Shown: piece after piece, positions 7,197-17,700 of the stretch
Layout: every line of letters starts with the position of its first letter
Position numbering within the stretch: position 1 is the first letter of the stretch
Assembly: GCF_005144885.1 (NCBI RefSeq)
Contig: NZ_CP039690.1
Coordinates: 2,617,001 to 2,681,000 of the forward strand
DNA: 64,000 nt
Source: Phreatobacter stygius
GTDB taxonomy: Bacteria > Pseudomonadota > Alphaproteobacteria > Rhizobiales > Phreatobacteraceae
Direction: 5' to 3'
Notes under the pieces: model-generated
What the model was told of the DNA's origin: nothing
Database searches by the model: none
What the model saw: the letters and a program-made list of their open reading frames with translations, nothing else
Position numbers and translations under genes: made by a program

Positions 7197-9887
7197 ATGA
7201 CCGCGCACGCCGGCAGCCCCCGACCGGTCGCCACCGCCTGCCCCTATTGCGGCGTCGGCTGCGGCGTCCTGGCAAGCACCGGGCCGGATGGCGGCGTGAC
7301 CATATCCGGCGACCCCGCCCACCCGGCCAATCGCGGCCGGCTCTGCGTCAAGGGCTCGACGCTGGGCGAAACCCTGTCTTTGGACGGCCGGCTGCTGCAC
7401 CCGATGATCCGTGCGGGCTCCGGTGTGCTGCAACGGGTGTCCTGGGCAAGCGCGCTCGATGCGGTCGCCGAGGGCTTTGCCCGCATCGCCCGCAACCACG
7501 GCCCCGACGCAACCGCCTTCTATCTCTCCGGTCAGTTGCTGACCGAAGACTATTACGTCGCCAACAAGCTGATGAAGGGCTTTCTCGGCACGGCCAATGT
7601 CGACACCAATTCCCGGCTGTGCATGGCCTCTTCGGTCGCCGGCCACCGGCGCGGTTTCGGCTCCGACACGGTGCCTGGAAGCTATGACGACCTGGATCAG
7701 GCCGATCTCCTGGTGCTGGTCGGCTCGAATGCGGCCTGGTGCCACCCGGTCCTCTGGCAGCGCATGGTCGCCAACAAGCAGAGCCGGGGTGCCCGCATCG
7801 TCGTCATCGACCCGCGCCGGACCGCAACATCGGCCGAGGCCGACCTCATGCTGGCGATCCGGCCGGGTACCGACGGCACCTTGTTTGCCGGCCTGCTGGT
7901 TCATCTGGCCGAGACCGGCACGCTCGACCAGGCCTATATCGCCGCCCATACGGAAGGTTTCGACCAAGCCCTGGAACGCGCCCGCGAGCTCGGCCCTTCG
8001 ATCGAGGCCACCGCCAGGGCCTGTGGCCTCGCCGGTGGCGACGTCAGGCGGCTGTTCCATTGGTTTCGCACCACCGAGCGCTCGGTCACGCTCTATAGCC
8101 AGGGCGTCAATCAGTCGGCCCAGGGCACCGACAAGGTCAGCGCCATCCTCAATTGCCATCTCGCCACCGGGCGGATCGGCCGCGCCGGCATGGGGCCGTT
8201 CTCGCTGACCGGCCAGCCGAACGCCATGGGTGGCCGCGAGGTCGGCGGCCTCGCCAATATGCTGGCCGCCCATATGGGCTTTTCCAGCGTCGAGATCGAT
8301 CGGGTCCGCCGCTTCTGGGGCGCCCCGCGGATGGCGGAACGTGAAGGCCTGAAGGCGGTCGCCATGTTCGACGCCATTGAAAAGGGAACGATCAAGGCGC
8401 TCTGGGTGATGGCGACCAATCCGGCCGCCAGCCTGCCGCGCGCCGATGCCGTGCGCCGGGCCATGGCCGGCCTCGATCATTTTGTCGTCTCCGAAAATGT
8501 GCTGTCCAACGACACGATCAATTCCGGTGCCCGGATCCTGCTGCCGGCCGCCGCTTGGGGCGAGAAGGACGGCACGGTCACCAATTCGGAACGCCGGATC
8601 ACCCGGCAGCGGCGGTTCCTGCCATTGCCGGGCGAAGCCAGGCCCGACTGGTGGATCGTCGCCGAGGTGGCCAAGCGGCTCGGTTTTGCCGAGGCCTTTT
8701 CCTGGCCTGATGTCGCCAGCGTCTTCCGCGAACATGCCGCGCTCTCCAGTTTCGAGAACCAGGGCAGCCGCGATTTCGATATTGGCGGCCTCAGCCAGCT
8801 GTCGGCAACGGAGTTCGAGGCGCTCGAGCCGGTGCAATGGCCGGTGCGCAGGCGAAGCGACACCGCCGACAAACGTTTCTTCGCCAATGGCGGCTTCTTC
8901 ACCCCGGACGGCAAGGCCCGTTTCATCGCCATCGAGGCACCGGGCCTGCGAACCGAGCCGGATGCTGCGCACCCTTATGTCCTCAATACCGGCCGCATGC
9001 GCGACCACTGGCATACGATGACGCGCACCGGCAAGGCGCCGACCCTCGGCCGCCATGCGATCGAGCCGGCCGTCGAGATCCACCCTCGGGACGCGGCGGC
9101 GGCGAGCCTTGCCGCGGGCGATTTCGCCGAGGTGTCGACGGCCCACGGTCGGGTGACCTTGCGGGTGGTGATCGATGAAGGCCAGGCGCCGGGCTCGCTG
9201 TTCGTGCCCATCCACTGGACCGCCGAGACGGCCAGCCATGGCCGGGTCGGGGCCTTGGTGCAGCCCGCCACCGATCCGTTTTCCGGCCAGCCCGAAATGA
9301 AGGCGACACCGGCGGCGATCAGCCGCGTGGCGCCGGGCATCGAGGGTTTCATCCTGTCCCGTTCCGCCGTCGCCTTGCCCGCGGGCACCCGTTGGGCCCG
9401 CGCGGCCGTCGCGGGCGGCCTCGGCACCGTGTTCTCGGCTCCCGGTGGCATCGACGGCGCGGTGATCGCTGCCCATCTGAAGCCGCCCGGCGGCGCCGTC
9501 AGCGAAATGGTCGACCTCGGCCGCGGCGTCTATCGCGCGGCGATCTTCGATGGCGCGCGGTTGGTGGCGGTGATCTTTGTCGCCGCCGGAGGCCGGCCGT
9601 CCTGGTCCTGGATCGAGGCGCAATTCGGAGCGGCCGAGCTGTCGCCCCTGGCGCGCAAGGCCCTGTTGTCCGGCCGGGCACCTGACGGCATGGCCGACGC
9701 CGGTCCGACCATCTGCGCCTGCTTTGCCATTGGCCTGACCGCCATCAAGGCGGCGATCGCCGAGGGCGCCTGCGACGTCGACGCGGTCGGCCGTGCCCTG
9801 AAGGCCGGCACCAATTGCGGGTCGTGCCGGCCGGAGATCAAGAAGCTCATCGAGACCCGGCCGGTCACGGCGCCGGCGCTGGCCTGA
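7197..9887 (+). CDS. nasA: Assimilatory nitrate reductase, catalytic subunit
   Basis: 896-residue molybdopterin oxidoreductase. The N-terminal [4Fe-4S] site is C15, C18, C22 (CPYCGVGCG) and C50 (GRLCVKG). The long Mo-bis-MGD region follows, and a C-terminal BFD-like [2Fe-2S] domain (CAC...CGSC, about 840-885) accepts electrons from the flavoprotein. There is no signal peptide, so the enzyme is cytoplasmic and assimilatory, reducing nitrate to nitrite. ATG 7197 is separated from the nasB stop by one base. The family length (about 880-900) matches. The enzyme's product needs a nitrite reductase, which is not in this window. Confidence 0.93.
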   Translation: MTAHAGSPRPVATACPYCGVGCGVLASTGPDGGVTISGDPAHPANRGRLCVKGSTLGETLSLDGRLLHPMIRAGSGVLQRVSWASALDAVAEGFARIARNHGPDATAFYLSGQLLTEDYYVANKLMKGFLGTANVDTNSRLCMASSVAGHRRGFGSDTVPGSYDDLDQADLLVLVGSNAAWCHPVLWQRMVANKQSRGARIVVIDPRRTATSAEADLMLAIRPGTDGTLFAGLLVHLAETGTLDQAYIAAHTEGFDQALERARELGPSIEATARACGLAGGDVRRLFHWFRTTERSVTLYSQGVNQSAQGTDKVSAILNCHLATGRIGRAGMGPFSLTGQPNAMGGREVGGLANMLAAHMGFSSVEIDRVRRFWGAPRMAEREGLKAVAMFDAIEKGTIKALWVMATNPAASLPRADAVRRAMAGLDHFVVSENVLSNDTINSGARILLPAAAWGEKDGTVTNSERRITRQRRFLPLPGEARPDWWIVAEVAKRLGFAEAFSWPDVASVFREHAALSSFENQGSRDFDIGGLSQLSATEFEALEPVQWPVRRRSDTADKRFFANGGFFTPDGKARFIAIEAPGLRTEPDAAHPYVLNTGRMRDHWHTMTRTGKAPTLGRHAIEPAVEIHPRDAAAASLAAGDFAEVSTAHGRVTLRVVIDEGQAPGSLFVPIHWTAETASHGRVGALVQPATDPFSGQPEMKATPAAISRVAPGIEGFILSRSAVALPAGTRWARAAVAGGLGTVFSAPGGIDGAVIAAHLKPPGGAVSEMVDLGRGVYRAAIFDGARLVAVIFVAAGGRPSWSWIEAQFGAAELSPLARKALLSGRAPDGMADAGPTICACFAIGLTAIKAAIAEGACDVDAVGRALKAGTNCGSCRPEIKKLIETRPVTAPALA

Positions 9888-9939
9888 CCCGCGACGCCGC
9901 GCGAGACATTTCGTGAAGCCCGTCTTATGACTTGCAACC

Positions 9940-10719
9940 ATGGATCTTGGATTGCAGGGCAGATCGGCGATCGTCTGCGGCGGCAGCCGCGGCATGGGTC
10001 GCGCCGCCGCGGAATTTCTGGCAGCCGAAGGGGTGGCGCTGACCATCCTGGCACGCAATCCGCGAACACTTGAAGCGGCGGCCGCGGAAATCCGCGACAG
10101 ATTCGGTGTGACCGTGGTCGCAGTGGCCGGCGACGTGACCACCGAGGCCGGCCGGGCCGCGGCTTTGCGTGCCTGTCCGGCACCGGACATTCTCATCAAC
10201 AATGCCGACGGCATGGCGCCCGGCGATTTCCGCGACTGGACCCGCGCCGACTGGATCGCCGCGATCGATTCCATGATGCTGGCGCCGATCGAGCTGATCA
10301 AGGCAACCGTCGACGGCATGATGGCGCGCGGCTTCGGCCGGGTGGTCAATATCGTGTCGCGCTCGGTGAAGATCCCGCAAGCCGAGATGGGCCTGTCCAA
10401 TGGCGCGCGATCCGGCCTGGTCGGCTTCGTCGCCGGCCTCGCCCGCCAGACCGTCGCCAGGGGCGTGACCATCAACAATATCCTGCCCGGCATCATCGCC
10501 ACCGATGCGCAGAAACATCACGTCGCCAAGCTGACCGAAATGACCGGCCGCTCCTTCGACGAGATCTGGGCCGAACGTGGCCGCGAGAACCCCGCCGGCC
10601 GCTATGGCGAGGCGTCCGAAATCGGCGCCACCATCGCTTTCCTTTGCTCGGCCCATGCCGGTTTCATCACCGGCCAGAGCATTCTCGTCGATGGCGGCCA
10701 ATATCCCGGCACCTATTAG
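9940..10719 (+). CDS. Atypical SDR protein lacking catalytic Tyr and Lys
   Basis: 259-residue SDR fold with a glycine motif (CGGSRGMGRA, 13-22). The NNAG motif is altered to NNAD (87-90). Aligning VNIVSRS...GLSNGARSGL on the truncated SDR of the same window (VNIAS...HYSASKAGL) puts Ser140 at the catalytic Ser, but Ser153 at the catalytic Tyr and Arg157 at the catalytic Lys. It should not do standard SDR hydride chemistry, though cofactor binding may persist. It lies 52 bases after nasA and 19 before the aminotransferase gene, so it may be read with them. Substrate or partner is unknown. Confidence 0.82.
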   Translation: MDLGLQGRSAIVCGGSRGMGRAAAEFLAAEGVALTILARNPRTLEAAAAEIRDRFGVTVVAVAGDVTTEAGRAAALRACPAPDILINNADGMAPGDFRDWTRADWIAAIDSMMLAPIELIKATVDGMMARGFGRVVNIVSRSVKIPQAEMGLSNGARSGLVGFVAGLARQTVARGVTINNILPGIIATDAQKHHVAKLTEMTGRSFDEIWAERGRENPAGRYGEASEIGATIAFLCSAHAGFITGQSILVDGGQYPGTY

Positions 10720-10738
10720 CATCGAGGGCGACCGAAGC

Positions 10739-11920
10739 ATGACGCTGCTTGATATCGACCAGATCCGTGCCGACACGCCGGCCGCCGAGCGCCTGGTCTA
10801 TTTTCACAATGCCGGCGCGGCGCTCATGCCCGTGCCGGTGGTCGACGCGCAGAAGCGCCATCTCGACCTCGAAGCCGAGATCGGCGGTTATGCCGCGGCC
10901 GACCGCGAAGCCGGGCGCCTCGACGCCGTCTACGGCTCGGTGGCGCGGCTGCTGAACGCCGCGCCCGACGAGATCGCGCTGACGGAGAATGCCACGGTTG
11001 CCTGGCAAATGGCCTTCTATGGTCTCCGCTTCCAGCCTGGCGACCGGATTCTGACGGCCGAAGCCGAGTATGGCGCCAACTATGTCGCCTATCTGCAGGT
11101 CGCCCGCCGCACCGGCGCGATCATCGATGTCGTGCCGAGCGACGCGACCGGCGAGCTCGATGTCGATCAGCTGGAGCGAATGATCGACGACCGGGTCAAG
11201 CTGATCGCCATCACCTGGGTTCCGACCAATGGCGGCCTGACCAATCCGGCGGCGGCGGTCGGCCGCGTCGCGCGGGCGCATGGCATCCCCTATCTGCTCG
11301 ATGCCTGCCAGGCGGTCGGCCAGATGCCGGTTGATGTCGAGGCTATCGGCTGCGACCTGCTGGCCGCGACCGGCCGGAAATTCCTGCGTGGGCCGCGCGG
11401 CACCGGCTTCCTTTATGTCCGGAACAGCATGATCGAACGCATCGAGCCGCCGATGATCGACCATTTCGCCGCGGTCTGGGTGGCGCGCGACCGCTACGAG
11501 CTGCGCACCGACGCGCGCCGGTTCGAGACTTGGGAAAACAACTATGCGGCACGCATGGGGCTCGGTGTCGCGGTCGATTATGCGCTGGCCCTCGGCCTCG
11601 ACCGGATCGAAGCGCGCAGCCGGCTCTTGTCAGGCCGCCTGCGGGCGGGGCTCGCGGCGGTCCGCGGCGTCACCATCCGCGACCTCGGGCGCAATCCCTC
11701 GGCCATCGTCAGCTTCACCGTCGAAGGCCATGACGCCAGTGCCGTGGTGAAGGCCGCCGAGGCGGCCGGCATCACCATTGGCGCGTCGAACCCGTCGAGC
11801 ACGCGACTGGACGCCGAGGCGCGGCATTTGCCGCCGCTGGTGCGCGCCTCGCCGCATTATTACAACACCGAAGCCGAGGTCGACCGGCTGATCGCACTCT
11901 GTGAGCGGCTGACCGCCTGA
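10739..11920 (+). CDS. Class V aminotransferase / cysteine desulfurase-like PLP enzyme
   Basis: 393-residue PLP-dependent enzyme of the class V fold. The cofactor-binding Asp188 is in LLDACQAVGQ and the Schiff-base Lys214 in TGRKFLRGPRGTGFLY. It lacks the flexible Cys loop of true IscS/SufS, so a different reaction is likely (isopenicillin-N-epimerase-like or an amino-acid lyase are the nearest described types). ATG 10739 follows the SDR stop by 19 bases, suggesting a shared transcript. The open frame continues upstream inside the SDR gene but has no support as coding. Exact substrate unknown. Confidence 0.82.
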   Translation: MTLLDIDQIRADTPAAERLVYFHNAGAALMPVPVVDAQKRHLDLEAEIGGYAAADREAGRLDAVYGSVARLLNAAPDEIALTENATVAWQMAFYGLRFQPGDRILTAEAEYGANYVAYLQVARRTGAIIDVVPSDATGELDVDQLERMIDDRVKLIAITWVPTNGGLTNPAAAVGRVARAHGIPYLLDACQAVGQMPVDVEAIGCDLLAATGRKFLRGPRGTGFLYVRNSMIERIEPPMIDHFAAVWVARDRYELRTDARRFETWENNYAARMGLGVAVDYALALGLDRIEARSRLLSGRLRAGLAAVRGVTIRDLGRNPSAIVSFTVEGHDASAVVKAAEAAGITIGASNPSSTRLDAEARHLPPLVRASPHYYNTEAEVDRLIALCERLTA

Positions 11921-11924
11921 CGCC

Positions 11925-12299
11925 TCAGTCTTTGTCGCGGGCGAGCCACACGAAGGCCAGCGCAATGGCGGCCGGCAGTGCCTGGATGAACAGGATCGAG
12001 GTCTTGGCGGTGGCCGCGCCATAGAGGCCGGCGACGATCACGCAGCCCAGGAAGAACAGCTTCAGCGAGAACGACAGCGCCTTGGGTGCGATCAGGCTCC
12101 AGAGCAGGCCGGCGGCCAGGAAGCCGTTATAGAGGCCCTGGTTGGCGGCAAGCACCGACGAGGCCGCAGCAAAGTCCGGCGTCATGTTGAAGGTGCGCTG
12201 GCCGAAAGGCGTGGTCCAGAGGAACATTTCCAGGACCAGGAAGAAGACGTGGATGAGCGCCACGACGAGGACGAGCAGACGGGCAATCAGCGGCAGCAT
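11925..12299 (-). CDS. DUF1304 small membrane protein
   Basis: 124-residue integral membrane protein with four hydrophobic segments (about 4-26, 53-72, 76-95 and 100-120). The HVFFLVLEMFLWTTP segment near the start is typical of the DUF1304 family, whose function is not known. It is convergent with the class V aminotransferase gene, their ends 4 bases apart. Nothing in the flanks links it to a pathway. Confidence 0.85.
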   Translation of the reverse strand: MLPLIARLLVLVVALIHVFFLVLEMFLWTTPFGQRTFNMTPDFAAASSVLAANQGLYNGFLAAGLLWSLIAPKALSFSLKLFFLGCVIVAGLYGAATAKTSILFIQALPAAIALAFVWLARDKD

Positions 12300-12415
12300 C
12301 GGTCGGCTCCGAACCTCTTGGGCTGATGCCCCGCGCGCCGTAGCCCGAGGCTTTGACGGCCAATAACCGGCCTGGCACGGGCAAAGTCAATCTGGCCTGG
12401 CCTCGGAGGCCTGAA

Positions 12416-13057
12416 TCAGTCCTTGCGCCGGAGCTTGAACACCGCCTGCTCGCCGAACAGGTTCCAGAACCACCAGGGCGCGTGCACCCTCACCGCGCGA
12501 CCGTGCCGATCGAGCGCCGCCGAGCGCTCGGTGACGGCATCCACTTCGCGCACCAGATCGACGAAGTCGCGGATCGTGCAGAAGTGGATGTTGGGCGTGT
12601 CGTACCAGTGATAGGGCAGGTTCTCGCTGGCCGGCATGCGGCCGCGCGTCAACAGCTGCATGCGCAGGCGCCAATGGCCGAAATTCGGGAACGAGATGAT
12701 GGCGCGCTTGCCGATGCGCAGCATGTGTTCCAGCACCACCCGCGGCGCCCGCGTCGCCTGGATGGTCTGCGACAGGATCACCACGTCGAAGGAATCGTCG
12801 GGATAGAAGGCAAGGTCGGTGTCGGCGTCGCCCTGAATCACCGCCAGGCCGGCGGCGACGCAGTCGTTGACGCCCTCGCGCGACAATTCGATGCCCCGGC
12901 CGTCGACACCCTTCTGATCGCGCAGGAGTTTCAGCAGTCCGCCATCGCCGCAACCGACATCCAGCACCTTCGAGCCGGGCGCAATCATGCTGGCGACATG
13001 CAGATAGTCCGGCCGAATGCCCTCGGCCTTGGCGGTCATGGTCAGATCCGCACCCAT
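12416..13057 (-). CDS. metW: Methionine biosynthesis protein MetW, SAM-methyltransferase fold
   Basis: 213-residue class I methyltransferase-fold protein with motif I VLDVGCGDGG and the HWYDTPNIHF stretch typical of MetW. MetW works with MetX in methionine synthesis in alpha- and betaproteobacteria and is reported to be required for MetX activity. The first ATG (13057) overlaps the metX stop as TGATG, which indicates translational coupling. A second in-frame ATG at 13039 is possible. Confidence 0.92.
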   Translation of the reverse strand: MGADLTMTAKAEGIRPDYLHVASMIAPGSKVLDVGCGDGGLLKLLRDQKGVDGRGIELSREGVNDCVAAGLAVIQGDADTDLAFYPDDSFDVVILSQTIQATRAPRVVLEHMLRIGKRAIISFPNFGHWRLRMQLLTRGRMPASENLPYHWYDTPNIHFCTIRDFVDLVREVDAVTERSAALDRHGRAVRVHAPWWFWNLFGEQAVFKLRRKD

Positions 13058-14250
13058 CAGCCGGCAGGCCCTGCCAGGCCGCGGGCACGGGCCGCCGCGT
13101 CGAGAAAGCCGCGCGTGATGGCGAACAGTTCCGGCTCGTCGAGCAGGAAGGCGTCGTGGCCCTTGTCGGAGGCGATTTCGGCAAAGGAGACCGAGGCGCC
13201 GGCGGCGTTCAAGGCATGCACCACCTGGCGCGAATCGGCGGTCGGGAACAGCCAGTCGGAGGTGAACGAGACGATGCAGAAGCGCGTCTTGGTGCCGGCA
13301 AAGGCCTTGGCCAGCGAACCGCCGTGGTCGGCGGCGATGTCGAAATAATCCATCGCCCGGGTCACATAGAGATAGCTGTTGGCGTCGAAGCGCTCGACGA
13401 AAGCCTCGCCCTGGTAGCGCAGATAGCTTTCGACCTGAAAATCCGCGTCGAAGGAGAAGGTCGGTGCGTCCCGGTCCTGGAACCGGCGGCCGAACTTCCG
13501 GTGCAGCGCCATGTCGGAGAGATAGGTGATGTGGGCGGCCATGCGGGCCACAGCCAGACCCGCCGAAGGCCTGGCGCCCTCGACCAGATAGCGCCCGCCG
13601 CGCCATTGCGGATCGGCCATGATGGCTTGCCGGCCAACCTCGTGAAACGCGATGTTCTGCGCCGAATGTTTCGCCGAGGTGGCGATCGGCAGGGCCGAGA
13701 ACACCATGTCCTTGTATTCGGCCGCCCATTGCAGCACCTGCATGCCGCCCATCGAGCCGCCGAGCACGCAGAACAGGGTGTCGATGCCGAGCCGCTTCAC
13801 CAGCATGGCCTGGGCACGGACCATGTCGGGGATGGTGATCAGCGGCAAGGTCAGGCCATAGGCCTCGCCGGTCGCCGGGTCGGCCGAGGCCGGGCCGGTG
13901 GTGCCCATGCAGCCGCCGAGCACGTTCGAGCAAATGACGAAATAGCGGTCGGTGTCGATCGGCTTGCCGGGACCGATCATGATCTCCCACCAGCCGGGCT
14001 TGCCGGTGACCGGGTTGTCGCTCGCCACGTGCTGATCGCCGGTCAGGGCGTGGCAGACCAGCACGGCGTTGGATTTTTCGGCATTCAGCCTGCCATAGGT
14101 CTGGTAGGCGATCTGGAACGGGCTGAGCGCAACGCCGGCATCGAGCACCAGGGGCTCGTCGGGCCCGAACCGGGCGCGCAGGCCCGCCGGCTCATCCGCC
14201 TGGCGGCGAGCCATGTCGTCTTCGGGAGGGCGCGGCGCGGCACGAGCCAT
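13057..14250 (-). CDS. metX: Homoserine O-acyltransferase
   Basis: 397-residue alpha/beta-hydrolase that acylates homoserine in the first committed step of methionine synthesis. The nucleophile is Ser166 in LGGSMGGMQ. The acid is in FTSDWLFP and the His in SDKGHDAF. Whether the donor is acetyl- or succinyl-CoA cannot be settled by inspection, since MetX enzymes of both kinds exist. An alternative start is Met13. It is coupled to metW. The roughly 95-base region upstream was checked for the SAM-II riboswitch common before metX in this group, and none was convincing. Confidence 0.93.
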   Translation of the reverse strand: MARAAPRPPEDDMARRQADEPAGLRARFGPDEPLVLDAGVALSPFQIAYQTYGRLNAEKSNAVLVCHALTGDQHVASDNPVTGKPGWWEIMIGPGKPIDTDRYFVICSNVLGGCMGTTGPASADPATGEAYGLTLPLITIPDMVRAQAMLVKRLGIDTLFCVLGGSMGGMQVLQWAAEYKDMVFSALPIATSAKHSAQNIAFHEVGRQAIMADPQWRGGRYLVEGARPSAGLAVARMAAHITYLSDMALHRKFGRRFQDRDAPTFSFDADFQVESYLRYQGEAFVERFDANSYLYVTRAMDYFDIAADHGGSLAKAFAGTKTRFCIVSFTSDWLFPTADSRQVVHALNAAGASVSFAEIASDKGHDAFLLDEPELFAITRGFLDAAARARGLAGPAG

Positions 14251-14346
14251 GAAATGGTTTCAGCGAGCGTTTTGAAAGTCAGTCGTTTCGTTCGTTATTC
14301 CGAACATTAGCGGCAGGCCGCATCGAAGGCCAGAGTGATCTCGCGA

Positions 14347-14730
14347 TCAATCATCCCCGTCTTTCAGCCGATCCATGGCCCGGCGTTCGGCCTTGGTCGG
14401 CCGGCCGGAACCGCTGTCACGCTCGGCCACCGGTGACGGCAACTCGGCCCTGGGCGGCGGCGCGGGCGACTGGTCTTCGTAGATATGCTGCGCCTCGCTG
14501 TAAGGACCCCGGCGCTCGGCCAGCGCAACAACCTTCAAGACTTTGACCTGGCTGTGAAGCCCAATGGTCAGGACGTCGCCGATCCGGACCGCCTTGTGGG
14601 CCTGGTCGACCCGCACGCCGTTCAGCCGCACCGAACCGTCTTCGCAGAGCGCGGAAGCCGCAGCCCGCGTCTTCACGACGCGGGCGAACCACAACCATTT
14701 GTCGATGCGCAGCTTGTCCGTGTCGCTCAA
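14347..14730 (-). CDS. hslR: S4-domain RNA-binding protein, Hsp15-like
   Basis: 127-residue protein with an N-terminal S4 RNA-binding domain (residues 6-70, LRIDKWLWFARVVKTRAAA). A charged low-complexity tail follows. Hsp15 binds free 50S subunits with a stalled nascent chain and helps recycle them. The tail with Pro/Arg runs is usual in alphaproteobacterial copies. It starts 15 bases after the helicase gene and is probably cotranscribed with it; that pairing is common in Rhizobiales. Confidence 0.85.
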   Translation of the reverse strand: MSDTDKLRIDKWLWFARVVKTRAAASALCEDGSVRLNGVRVDQAHKAVRIGDVLTIGLHSQVKVLKVVALAERRGPYSEAQHIYEDQSPAPPPRAELPSPVAERDSGSGRPTKAERRAMDRLKDGDD

Positions 14731-14745
14731 ACGCGGAGCCTTCGA

Positions 14746-17700
14746 TCAGGTCTTCTTCTGCATCGCCTCTTTCAACGCCAGGAGCTTGGCGAAAGGCGAA
14801 TTCGGATCGGGTTCACGCTCCTTGCGCGGCGCCTGCTCGGCGCGCAAGGCGCGAAGGTCCGGCCGGTCGTCGCGCTGCGGCCGGTCACGACGCTCACCAT
14901 CGCCACCTTTGCCGCGGAAGTCCTTGAACTTCGAGAAATCGCGCCGCGGCGGACGGCCGCCGGCGCGCTGCTCACCCTCGGTCGCCCCGTCGCGCTGCGG
15001 GAACGGCCGGCGGCTCTGGCCACCGTCACGCTTCTCCGGGGCGGGCTGACCATCACGCGGCTGGCCGCCAGGTGCCTGGCCATCCCGTGCCTGCCCATCC
15101 CGTGGCTGGCCGTTGCGCTGCTGGCCCTGGCGCGGCCGGAAGTCGCGACGCTGGCCTTGCTCGCCCGGCTTGTCGCCGCCGCGTTCGCCACCCCGGCGAA
15201 AATCCCGGCGTGCCGGCCGCTCGCCGTCGATGCGGCCGCCCGGACGCCAGACCTCGACCATGGCCGGTTCCGCCGGCTTGGCATCCACCGCTGCCGGTTC
15301 GACCATGGCCGTCTCGGTGGCAGCCGCCGCGGTCGTCGCCTCAGAGCCTTCCGTCTCGATCGTCGTGGTTTCGGTGACCACGTCCGGCTCGGTAGTTGCC
15401 GTCTCGACGGTTTCCGCCGCACCCGACACCGCCTCGGCGGCCATTTCGGTCACGGTTTCGACGGCTGGTTCTTCCGCGGGCGGCTCCGCCTGCTCCGGCA
15501 CGGCAACCGCTTCCGGCTCAGTCGGCGCGATCGGCTCGGCGGCGACCGGATCTGTCTCGGCCACACCCTCGACGGCCGGCGCATCCGCCGCTTCGGACCC
15601 TGCGGTCTCGACCGATGCGAAAGTCTCGGTGGCGACGGGATCGGCCTCGGCCGGAGCTTCGACCGGCGTGGCGACCGGCGTATCCGCCGGCGTGGCGGCA
15701 GCCGGAACCACCTCGAGCTTCGGCGTCGGCGCCGGACGCTTGTCCGACCGGTAGCCGAGACCCTTCAGGATCGAGGCGAAATCTTCCCCCGAGCAACCGA
15801 CCAGCGAGGTCATGCCGACAGTCGCAGTGAAGCCGCCGCCCGGGAAATGCCCCGCCGGCTCCGGCGTCGCCGTGCCGGGCCGCCAAGCCAGCGCCGGACG
15901 GATCAGATCGGCCAGGCGCTCCAGGATATCGACACGCACGGCGCGCGGCCCAAGCGCGCGGAAGCCGACGAAACGGTAGAGATCCTTGTCGATCTCCGGA
16001 TCGACCGCGATCGAGGTCCGGCCGGACGCGGCCAGCGCCGGCAATTCGGTCAGGCCCTTGGCCTCCAGCTTGTCCGCCTTCAGCATATAGAGCTGCAGCG
16101 CCAGCCCGCGCGGCGCCGGCTTCAAGGTTGCCGGCAGATAGATGTGATAGGCGCCGAAACGGACGCCGAGCTTGCGCAACGCGGCGCGCGCCTCCTGGTC
16201 GAGCTGCTTGACGTCTTCCGAGATCTTGGCCCGCTCGATGACCCCGAGCGCCTCGGCGAGCTGGAAGGCGACGCCGCGGGCAAGGCCCTGCAATTCTTCG
16301 GAGCGCTCGAGCGCGGTGACCGGGCCGAGCAATTTCTCGATCTGCGCGTGGACCCACAGATCGAGCCGCGCCTGCACCTGGTCGCGCGGCGTTCCCGTCA
16401 GATGTTCGTCGGCCAGGATGCGGACGCGCGGCGACAGGACCTTGTCGCCGCCGACCAGCTTGGCGACGGCTTCGCCGTGCCAGCGAATGGTGCCGTCGTT
16501 CGACAGGATGAAGGCCTCGTCGCCTGAGCCGTTGAGCTTCTCGGCACGCGCGTCGATCTCGCCGCCCAAGGCCTTGGACGCAGCGGCCCGCAATGCCTTG
16601 CCGGCCTCGCCGTCGCCGGCCGACGGATCCGGCGTGAAGCGGAAACCGTCCAGCCGCCCGACATGTTGACCTTCGACAGTGACGTCTCCGGTCCTGGTAA
16701 TCTCGGCCTCAAGCATTGTGTTTTCCCTTAGGCGCCGCATGAGCACGCTCGTCCTGCGGTCGACGAAGCGCTGCGTCAAGCGTTCGTGCAGTGCATCCGA
16801 CAATTTGTCTTCCACCCGTCGCGTCTCCGCTTCCCAGTGAACGGGGTCGTCGACCCAGTCCGGGCGGTTGGCGGCAAAGGTCCAGGTGCGGATATGGGCG
16901 ATGCGATTCGACAAGGTATCGATGTCGCCATCGATCCGATCAGCGAAGGCGACCTGGGCGGCGATCCAATCCGACGGAATCCGCCCGGATCGGCCCGTGA
17001 GGAAGCCAAAAATGGTGGTTACGAGGTCCGCATGGCTCGCCAGCGATATCTTGCGATAGTCCGGCATCAGGCAGGCGTCCCACAATTTCGACACCGCCGC
17101 CCTGCCTTTGGCGCGGTCGCGCACGTCGTCGTCACGCAGCGCCAACTCGAGCACGCGCTGGTCCTCGGCGATCGGAGAACGGGTCAATCCCGGCTCCGTC
17201 GGCACCACGTCGAGGCTCGCGCGCAAGGTCTCGACCGATGAGAAATTGAGCTCGGTGTTGCGCCATTGCAGCACTTTGACGCCGTCGAAGGAATGGGCCT
17301 CGAGCGCCTGGACCAGCTCGGGCTCGAACGGCGGGCAGCGCCCCGTGGTCCCGAACGTGCCGTCACGGCTGGATCGCCCGGCGCGTCCGGCGACCTGGGC
17401 GAATTCGACCGGGTTCAGCCGGCGGAACTGGTAGCCGTCGAATTTGCGGTCGGCCGCGAAGGCGACATGCTCGACATCCAGGTTGAGGCCCATGCCAATG
17501 GCGTCGGTGGCGATGAGGTAATCGACATCGCCCGACTGGTACATTTCGACCTGGGCGTTGCGGGTGCGCGGCGACAGCGCGCCGAGCACCACCGCCGCGC
17601 CGCCGCGCTGGCGGCGGATCAGTTCGGCGATGGCATAGACCTCGTCGGCCGAGAAGGCGACGATGGCCGAACGCCGCGGCAGGCGTGTGATCTTCTTCTC

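Noticed and set aside
7002-10502. Long open frame of over 1100 codons on the minus strand opposite nasA
   Set aside because: It is the mirror of a GC-rich coding sequence; composition is Arg/Gly/Ala/Asp-rich without any domain, and the plus strand carries clear nasB, nasA and SDR genes.
14251-14346. Possible SAM-II riboswitch before metX
   Set aside because: The region on the minus strand lacks the conserved pseudoknot pieces; only a weak GTTCG/CGAAC stem is present and the sequence does not fit the motif.
15043-15117. Short regular repeats as a CRISPR-like array
   Set aside because: They are in-frame coding repeats without spacers, inside the helicase tail.
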